A stretch of 9,137 bases of DNA from CAZART01 sp964487555 (lineage in GTDB: Bacteria; Bacteroidota; Rhodothermia; Rhodothermales; VXPQ01), in contig CAZART010000165.1 in NCBI GenBank assembly GCA_964487555.1, positions 1 to 9,137 of the forward strand. Direction: 5' to 3'. Positions within the stretch are counted from its first letter, which is position 1. The number at the start of each line of letters is the position of its first letter. This document shows positions 5,650-9,137 of this stretch, piece by piece. The position numbers were made by a program, and so were the translations under genes. The notes under the pieces were generated by a model, which had not been told where the DNA came from, ran no database searches, and worked only from the letters and a program-made list of their open reading frames with translations.

Positions 5650-5685
5650 ATGGCGGACGAGAATGTCCCTTTTTCACTAATGTAG
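5650..5685 (+). pseudogene. Possible DUF5615 N-terminal scrap (DENVP motif)
   Basis: Plus-strand ATG 5650 gives MADENVPFSLM and then a stop (5683-5685). This is like the first dozen residues of DUF5615 toxins, (F/L)xADENVPxxxV. The last bases are part of a strong inverted repeat (5664-5695). The motif recurs on the minus strand near 3263-3290 with the shared bases GACGAGAAYGTCCC. It is too short to be certain; the alternative is chance or a repeat end. Confidence 0.3.
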
Positions 5686-5695
5686 AAAAAGGACA
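5664..5695. repeat. Inverted repeat, 10-11 bp arms
   Basis: TGTCCCTTTTTC, loop of 9 nt (actaatgta), GAAAAAGGACA. The arms are complementary except for one extra C in the left arm. It lies 30 nt upstream of the minus-strand module start at 5634, so it could be an operator for the XRE-fusion protein, a terminator-like hairpin, or the terminus of a small mobile repeat. Confidence 0.55.
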
Positions 5696-5699
5696 CTTA

Positions 5700-5862
5700 G
5701 CAGCCGCAAAGGTTCCTCGCTCGCTTTACGGCGCGACGTAAGAGTCGCGCAAATCACCCATACCGGGGCCGAGCCTGTGATCCATTCGATAGTGCGCAGG
5801 CTCTACCAATTCCTCCATGTCGCACTCCACGGACGGCCACCGGTCGAAGAGCGGCGGCTCAC
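5700..5862. other. Gap with no recognised gene
   Basis: No convincing gene. A minus-strand open frame gives a short protein ending LGPGMGDLRDSYVAP before a stop near 5738, but I recognise no family and its upstream end runs into the DUF433 scrap. Confidence 0.35.
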
Positions 5863-5907
5863 GGTATCCGCGACGCAGGGTTTTCCGAAGTGGATTCCGG
5901 GATCGAC
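5863..5907 (-). pseudogene. DUF433 antitoxin scrap
   Basis: The minus strand reads VDPGIHFGKPCVADT. The pattern DPxIxFGKPCVxGTR is the signature near the N-terminus of short DUF433 antitoxins. Nothing upstream or downstream continues the family. It abuts, in opposite orientation, a UPF0175 scrap at 5911. Confidence 0.42.
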
Positions 5908-5973
5908 CGTGAAGTGGGACCGATCTCTCAAGGTAAGGCGGCCGAGCCGTCAGTCGTCAGCAGGACCGAAGCC
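5908..5973 (+). pseudogene. UPF0175 antitoxin scrap
   Basis: The plus strand reads EVGPISQGKAAE then VSRTE, the central helix-turn-helix of UPF0175. Its nucleotides nearly match the intact gene at 8550-8600, for example CAAGGTAAGGCGGCCGAG. An Arg is now Pro and the AELAG motif is altered. Both ends are missing. Confidence 0.55.
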
Positions 5974-6004
5974 GTCACCTCGCCCTCACGACCGATCTGA
6001 GGAC

Positions 6005-6301
6005 TCACCCGCCGCGCTTCTGAAGCCCACGCTGCACCGACGCATCGCTCTCCTGTGATCGCCGGCCCGCGATGAGTCCGTCGATACCGATGTCCTCTTC
6101 CAACGTCGGTCATTCGATGGCCTTTCCGTCCGCGAACAGTTCCCAGTGCGAACGCTCGTCGTCCGTGGCGTGCTCGAGGCGAGGATACCAAGAGAGGGGC
6201 ACGGAAAGAACTCGGCCGTCCTCGAGATCGACGACCAAACGTTTGTCTGCAATTCGCACGTCAATGATAGACGGCAACGTGTCAATCGCCAAAGAATTCA
6301 T
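6005..6301 (-). pseudogene. DUF2442 copy 2, internal stop codon
   Basis: Same 99-codon length as the intact copy at 273-569 and near-identical over most of it: MNSLAIDTLPSIIDVRIADK, RVLSVPLSWYPRLEHAT, DGKAIE. Then the family Trp codon (TGG in copy 1) is TGA at 6110-6112. Beyond the stop, the same frame continues as TLEEDIGIDGLIAG, RRSQESDASVQR and on to the original stop at 6005-6007, so no indel is involved. Only 63 residues would be made, lacking the IHWPxLDEDI half. The start overlaps the stop of a DUF4160 fragment exactly as in copy 1. Confidence 0.85.
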
Positions 6302-6422
6302 TCCACGCTCGGAGAAGCTGGCTACGATACGATTCGACAAGCCTTCGAATGCGTGTGAGCTCATGTTGTTTGAAGCCGCGGTTGTGGGCAAGTTCCACCG
6401 GCTCGAGCCAGTGCTTCGGTAC
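6282..6422 (-). pseudogene. DUF4160 C-terminal fragment, copy 2
   Basis: The minus strand reads KHWLEPVELAHNRGFKQHEL, then TRIRRLVESYRSQLLRAWNE and FFGD, stopping at 6282-6284. It is essentially the same as copy 1 but keeps the family WLEPVEL motif that copy 1 has lost. In-frame codons upstream (IVP and a stop near 6428) show that the N-terminal half is missing here too, with the break at almost the same place as in copy 1. The 20-nt overlap with the DUF2442 start is retained. Confidence 0.7.
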
Positions 6423-6492
6423 GATGCACTTTCAGATATAGACACGAACGGCACCTCCGATATAACTCCGGGCCCTATGTTTTTGAGAACGC

Positions 6493-6543
6493 GTGAACCC
6501 CGCCTGGCTCGCACGGCAAGCGCTCCATCAGCCCGGCGCCGGC
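6493..6543. repeat. Dispersed repeat R2, copy 2
   Basis: TGAACCCCGC...GCTCGCACGGCAAGC...CCCGGCGCCGGCC, with very few differences from 711-761. It sits in the same place relative to a truncated DUF4160 fragment. Confidence 0.6.
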
Positions 6544-6757
6544 CTCCTCGCAATCCAAAGCGTCGGGCACACGGTCGTACGTCCAATTGGATCATTTCTT
6601 GAAGATCGATCACCTTAAGGATAATCAGCCAGCCCGGCTGGATGTGCACGTGACAATCGAGCCGATCGGCGGCCTGATAGAGCGCCGCCTCTATAAAGGG
6701 GCTTGTGCATACAGCCCGGTCGTCCAGGCACGTTTCGTGAGTCGATTTGATTGTGAT

Positions 6758-6775
6758 GCATGTTGCGCAACATGC
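6758..6775. promoter_or_regulatory. Perfect 18-bp palindrome, HigA operator candidate
   Basis: GCATGTTGCGCAACATGC is fully self-complementary and lies 36 nt upstream of the HigB start at 6812. A TTGATT hexamer (6747-6752) just before it could be a -35 box, which would place the palindrome in the promoter spacer. This is a textbook position for repression by the HigA dimer encoded downstream. Confidence 0.6.
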
Positions 6776-6811
6776 TTCAGCTGTCAGAGTACCAGGAATA
6801 ACCTCTGGGGC

Positions 6812-7090
6812 GTGATCGTAAGGATTCGACATAAAGGGTTGCGGGAGTTCTGGGAGAATGGCCAGTCACGCCGGCTGAATGCAGACTGGTTGGCTCGTGT
6901 CGACCGCATCCTCAACGCTCTTGATCTCGCCCGCAGCGCGGCCGATATAGATTTGCCCGGCTTCCGGTTGCATCCGCTAAAGGGTGACTACAAGGGCTAT
7001 TACGCCGTCGACGTCTCAGGCAACTGGCGCATCGTTTTTCGGTTCGAGGGCGCCGATACGACGGACATAGATCTGATAGATTATCACTAG
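6812..7090 (+). CDS. higB: HigB toxin (RelE/ParE superfamily)
   Basis: 92 residues from GTG 6812. The frame is open upstream to 6587, but that part has no family resemblance, whereas VIVRIRHKGLREFWENGQSR is where HigB proteins begin. Visible family segments are NADWLARVDRILNALDLARS (28-47), DLPGFRLHPLKGDYKGYYAV (53-72) and DVSGNWRIVFRFEG (73-86), ending DIDLIDYH. HigB is a ribosome-dependent mRNA interferase; the WRIxFRF strand carries the basic and aromatic active-site residues. The length is normal with no lesions. HigA follows 17 nt downstream. Likely functional. Confidence 0.88.
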   Translation: MIVRIRHKGLREFWENGQSRRLNADWLARVDRILNALDLARSAADIDLPGFRLHPLKGDYKGYYAVDVSGNWRIVFRFEGADTTDIDLIDYH

Positions 7091-7107
7091 GAAACCAGCA
7101 AACAACT

Positions 7108-7395
7108 ATGCCTAAGCACGACCCGCCACACCCCGGCGATTACGTAATCGAGGAGTGTATCAAGCCGCTCGGTCTCAGCGTTTCGCGTGCGGCCGAAGGT
7201 CTTGGCGTCAGCCGTTCGACACTTTCACGGCTCGTCAATGGGCAGATAGGCGTATCGGCCGAAATGGCGCTTCGCCTGTCGAAGGCGTTCGGCTCGACTC
7301 CGGAGATGTGGCTGCGCCTGCAGAACGCCTACGACCTCGCCCAGGTCAGAAAGCAATCGAAGAACATCAACGTGCAGCGCTTTAAAGCGGCGTAG
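7108..7395 (+). CDS. higA: HigA antitoxin (XRE family)
   Basis: 95 residues. It starts PKHDPPHPGDYVIEE, the HigA signature (HPGExLxEE). The helix-turn-helix lies at 22-62: GLSVSRAAEGLGVSRSTLSR, LVNGQIGVSAEMALRLSKAF. The C-terminal STPEMWLRLQNAYDLAQV (63-80) is typical. AGGAA at about 7089-7095 provides a plausible ribosome-binding site ahead of the ATG. It should neutralise HigB and, with it, bind the palindrome at 6758-6775. Its 3' end overlaps the convergent DUF433 gene by 14 bp. Confidence 0.92.
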   Translation: MPKHDPPHPGDYVIEECIKPLGLSVSRAAEGLGVSRSTLSRLVNGQIGVSAEMALRLSKAFGSTPEMWLRLQNAYDLAQVRKQSKNINVQRFKAA

Positions 7396-7714
7396 CCCGG
7401 TCGCACTCTGATCGAAGCCGCTGGCGCAGGCCTGCAACCTCACTTCGGCTTTCTATGTGTCGCCTGAGCATTTCCGCTTCGTCGCGGCGTTCGGAAAGAT
7501 AGCCGGCGATCCGTTCGGAATGCTGCAGATAATACGAGAGCACCGCATACACATCGGCGAGTTGAAGCGACGAAAAATCCTGGGCAATTTCCTCGGGTGT
7601 AGCGCCATGCTCGAAGGCCGACACGATGACATCCAGCGTGACACGCGTGCCCCCGACACGCAGGACCCCATCTTCGTCAGCGGCAATAGGTACTTCGATA
7701 GAATGAATCTGCAT
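7382..7714 (-). CDS. DUF433 antitoxin, orphan
   Basis: 110 residues from ATG 7714 (a start at 7810 would add a low-complexity basic leader, so the shorter form is preferred). Family hallmarks are VPIAADEDGVLRVGGTRVTL (8-27), VIVSAFEHGATPEEIAQDF (29-47) and SLQLADVYAVLSYYLQH (49-65), then a helical tail rich in Arg and Glu. DUF433 proteins are HTH-type antitoxins that normally precede a DUF5615 toxin. Here the downstream side (below 7382) is the HigA gene on the other strand, so the toxin is missing. The last residues, RSECDRATPL, lie in the antisense of higA and are probably not native. Confidence 0.8.
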   Translation of the reverse strand: MQIHSIEVPIAADEDGVLRVGGTRVTLDVIVSAFEHGATPEEIAQDFSSLQLADVYAVLSYYLQHSERIAGYLSERRDEAEMLRRHIESRSEVAGLRQRLRSECDRATPL

Positions 7715-7897
7715 CTGAATCCGCACGGTGCTTTCTGATGTGGATGTTCTGCCGGTACTACGCTTTCGTTGCACGCCGGTTCGTCTAGCCAGATGTGAAT
7801 GCCCCGCCATTTAGGAACGGCGAATGGACCGCTGGAAGCAACGTCCGTGATTATGGTGCGATACGGAGGAGCTCGCTATCAGACTACCGATAACGCC

Positions 7898-8161
7898 ATG
7901 AGCCTAATCATCCCGGCCGAGGTTCTCGAAGCCGCCCAAATGTCGGAGATTTAACGTCGACGGGAAATCGCGGTCATGCTTTTCGAGAAGGAACGGCTCA
8001 CGCTCGCCCAGGCCAGCCGCATGGCAGAGATGAATCGGTTGGAATTCCAGCATCTTCTCGCCGGCAGAGGTATTCCGGATCACTACGACGGTGAGGAACG
8101 GGATCTTTCCTACGACATGCTGCACCATCAGTCTGAGCCGATCGAAACGAAGACGGCGTAG
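7898..8161 (+). pseudogene. UPF0175 antitoxin with nonsense codon
   Basis: From ATG 7898 the frame reads MSLIIPAEVLEAAQMSEI, then TAA (7952-7954), then without a shift RRREIAVMLFEKERLTLAQA, SRMAEMNRLEFQHLLAGRGI, PDHYDGEE and a stop at 8159-8161. Full length would be 87 residues, normal for UPF0175. This subfamily (REIAVxLFExxRLTLAQAS) differs from the other UPF0175 copies here, so it is not a recent duplicate. The stop replaces what is usually a Lys, Arg or Leu before RREIAV. Re-initiation at ATG 7976 could give a 61-residue product lacking the ribbon part. No DUF3368 partner follows. Confidence 0.8.
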
Positions 8162-8433
8162 CCGGCCGGCGGTCAAAAAGGCCAGCCCCACGCGGCGTGC
8201 GCGCCATCGGGCGGCCGGCGCCGCCACGCGATCAGCCATTGCCTGGAAGGACCCCGACGGCAGTTGTGTCGTATGCAGAATTACGGATCAATCCGTTATG
8301 TAGACCACGAGAGGTATATGAGCAATCCCGAAAGCCAAACGTGGACGAAGGTGGCCGCCTGCCCTGATCTGGCAACTACTTCAACTACCCATGCGTTGAA
8401 CGCGATGATGTAACACGTCAAGCCGAACCCGAT
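8162..8433. other. Gap with no recognised gene
   Basis: No convincing gene or known motif. The expected DUF3368 toxin of the preceding UPF0175 gene is not present in any frame. Confidence 0.45.
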
Positions 8434-8715
8434 ATGTCGAAGACGCTAACACTCGAGTTACCCGAAGACGCCTTCTCGATCCTCCGTACCTCTCCCGAAG
8501 AGTTCGGTCGCGAGCTGCGGCTGGCTGCCGCCGTAAAGTGGTACGAAGTGGGACGGATCTCGCAAGGTAAGGCGGCCGAGCTGGCAGGCGTTAGTAGAGC
8601 CGAATTCATCGATGCGCTCGAGAGCTACGAAGTTGATCTTATCCAGACACCAGCGGACGATCTGAAATCCGACGTCCGCAACGCCCTCGGCAGCGAAACC
8701 GACTCCGATGCGTAA
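8434..8715 (+). CDS. UPF0175 antitoxin, intact
   Basis: 93 residues with all family parts: MSKTLTLELPEDAFSILRTS (strand and first helix), PEEFGRELRLAAAVKWYEVG, RISQGKAAELAGVSRAEFID (helix-turn-helix, 41-60) and an acidic tail ALESYEVDLIQTPADDL. It is the only undamaged UPF0175 gene in the window and the closest relative of the scraps at 3598-3757 and 5908-5973. UPF0175 proteins are antitoxins for DUF3368 PIN-like toxins; here the toxin start overlaps it by 8 nt but is frameshifted and truncated, leaving an antitoxin with no working partner next to it. Confidence 0.88.
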   Translation: MSKTLTLELPEDAFSILRTSPEEFGRELRLAAAVKWYEVGRISQGKAAELAGVSRAEFIDALESYEVDLIQTPADDLKSDVRNALGSETDSDA

Positions 8716-8790
8716 GTGGGTCGTCGATGCGTCTCCCGTAATTCTCCTTGGGGCGAATCGATCACGTCGCTCTCCTGACCGAACTGAGCT
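8708..8790 (+). pseudogene. DUF3368 toxin, N-terminal scrap with frameshift
   Basis: ATG 8708, overlapping the UPF0175 stop, gives MRKWVVDASPVILLG, the DUF3368 N-terminal PIN motif (VVDASPxIxLxK). At the GGGG run (8749-8752) one base is in excess; in the next frame the match resumes as GRIDHVALLTELS. After about 8787 similarity ends and a different protein begins. Most of the toxin is missing. Confidence 0.75.
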
Positions 8791-9083
8791 GGGCGTGCGC
8801 CTTCAAGGAGCTGGAGCTGCTGGGCGTCGAAATCGACCCGGACTATAAACGCCAGGTGCTTCGCGACGTCAAGAAGCAGCGCGAGGCCAAACGTCGACGC
8901 AAGGAAACGCGCAAGCGTAGCGATCCGCCTCTCTTCGAATGGAACGCTGATCTCGCCTACATCGCAGGCTATACCTCAGGGGGCGCTCCTCTCGGCGTGC
9001 GCTGGGAGGACTGGGAAGGGCCACATCCTCGCGACGAAGACGACGAAGAACCGCCGCCGACCGACGAGGATTGGACGTTCTGA
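8748..9083 (+). CDS. Chimeric ORF: toxin scrap joined to hypothetical C-terminus
   Basis: An open frame of 111 codons from TTG 8748. The first 13 residues belong to the DUF3368 scrap. From about residue 14 the sequence is unrelated: WACAFKELELLGVEIDPDY, a very basic helix VKKQREAKRRRKETRKR (residues 44-60), then FEWNADLAYIAGYTSGGAPL and GVRWEDW, and a highly acidic tail ending DEDWTF. The FIAGYTxGGxPxGVTWE-type motif looks conserved and I believe it recurs in small uncharacterised proteins, but I cannot name a family. The native start is probably lost, or lies at an internal codon. A native protein could begin in the LTELSWACAF region without a good start codon, so expression is doubtful. The gene ends 8 nt before repeat R2 copy 3. 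Confidence 0.5.
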   Translation: MGRIDHVALLTELSWACAFKELELLGVEIDPDYKRQVLRDVKKQREAKRRRKETRKRSDPPLFEWNADLAYIAGYTSGGAPLGVRWEDWEGPHPRDEDDEEPPPTDEDWTF

Positions 9084-9090
9084 TTCCAGT

Positions 9091-9137
9091 GGGAACGGTC
9101 CGGAACCCCGCTTGCTCGCGCGGCGAGCGATCCATCA
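9091..9137. repeat. Dispersed repeat R2, copy 3 (partial at window edge)
   Basis: GGGAACGGTC..GGAACCCCGCTTGCTCGCGCGGCGAGCGATCCATCA, aligned with 700-746. In this copy the inner inverted repeat is perfect (GCTCGC-gcg-GCGAGC). No DUF4160 or DUF2442 sequence flanks it on the left, so R2 moves or persists independently of those genes. Confidence 0.55.

Larger units (their letters stand above)
6005..6543. repeat. Duplicate of the 273-761 block
   Basis: The DUF2442 gene, the DUF4160 3' fragment and repeat R2 occur in the same order and orientation as at 273-761. Stretches such as 6285-6393 match copy 1 with almost no differences. Between the DUF4160 fragment and R2 the two copies differ, and copy 2 carries about 50 nt more. 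This is a direct repeat about 5.7 kb apart. Confidence 0.8.

Noticed and set aside
6587..6811. N-terminal extension of HigB
   Set aside because: The frame is open, but the residues are Cys-rich and unlike any HigB, and they would span the palindromic operator.
6110..6832. A 240-residue minus-strand protein
   Set aside because: It is the truncated DUF2442 copy with an accidental N-terminal extension through DUF4160, R2 and the higB promoter region in the wrong frame.
6005..8161. Stop-codon reassignment to explain in-frame TGA and TAA
   Set aside because: TGA and TAA both terminate intact genes in this window (for example 2035-2037 and 8713-8715), so recoding is not supported.
1..9137. Chromosomal integron cassette array
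   Set aside because: Dense small TA genes and repeats suggested it, but I found no consistent attC-type core sites between modules, genes lie on both strands, and breaks fall inside genes rather than at cassette boundaries.

Overview
The window looks like an accessory island of a moderately GC-rich bacterium (roughly 55-60% G+C by eye). Nearly every recognisable gene belongs to a small type II toxin-antitoxin (TA) or TA-like family: HigB/HigA, ParD/ParE, UPF0175/DUF3368, DUF433/DUF5615, DUF2442/DUF4160 and ImmA/IrrE. This mix is common in Acidobacteriota, Chloroflexota, Planctomycetota, cyanobacteria and some deltaproteobacterial groups. The sequence alone does not fix the phylum. I see no rRNA, tRNA, CRISPR array, integrase, transposase or core housekeeping gene.

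Layout. 1-1070: a DUF5615 toxin remnant, an intact DUF2442 gene (minus strand) whose DUF4160 partner is truncated, then non-coding DNA. 1075-2357: an ImmA/IrrE-like protein with an altered HExxH motif, then an intact Gp49-like toxin and XRE antitoxin operon. 2400-3860: a densely decayed patch with a broken ParDE pair, a DUF5615 toxin whose N-terminal acidic motif is scrambled, half of a UPF0175 antitoxin with a frameshifted DUF3368 toxin, an opposing UPF0175 half, and a DUF4160 scrap. 3972-5634 (minus strand): an orphan hypothetical gene, then a two-gene module. The module has a DUF4160-like small protein (frameshifted) followed 2 nt later by a 276-residue protein that joins an unknown N-terminal region, a DUF2442-like core and an XRE helix-turn-helix. 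5640-6545: more scraps and a second DUF4160/DUF2442 copy, inactivated by a stop codon. 6758-7714: an intact HigBA operon behind a perfect 18-bp palindrome, convergent and overlapping with an intact DUF433 gene. 7898-9083: a UPF0175 gene with a nonsense codon, an intact UPF0175 gene, and a frameshifted DUF3368 start fused to the tail of an unrelated hypothetical protein. A dispersed repeat closes the window.

Reading as a whole. This appears to be a TA graveyard. Only two complete, undamaged toxin-antitoxin pairs remain (1708-2357 and 6812-7395). The rest are solitary antitoxin-like genes, truncated toxins, or modules broken by single-base indels and nonsense codons. Breakpoints lie inside genes, so scraps of different modules abut one another. 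The most novel candidate is the 4539-5634 module. By motif it looks like an elaborated relative of the DUF4160/DUF2442 pair, with the antitoxin-like partner fused to its own DNA-binding domain. Because several lesions are 1-nt indels, sequencing error must be excluded before all of them are called decay.
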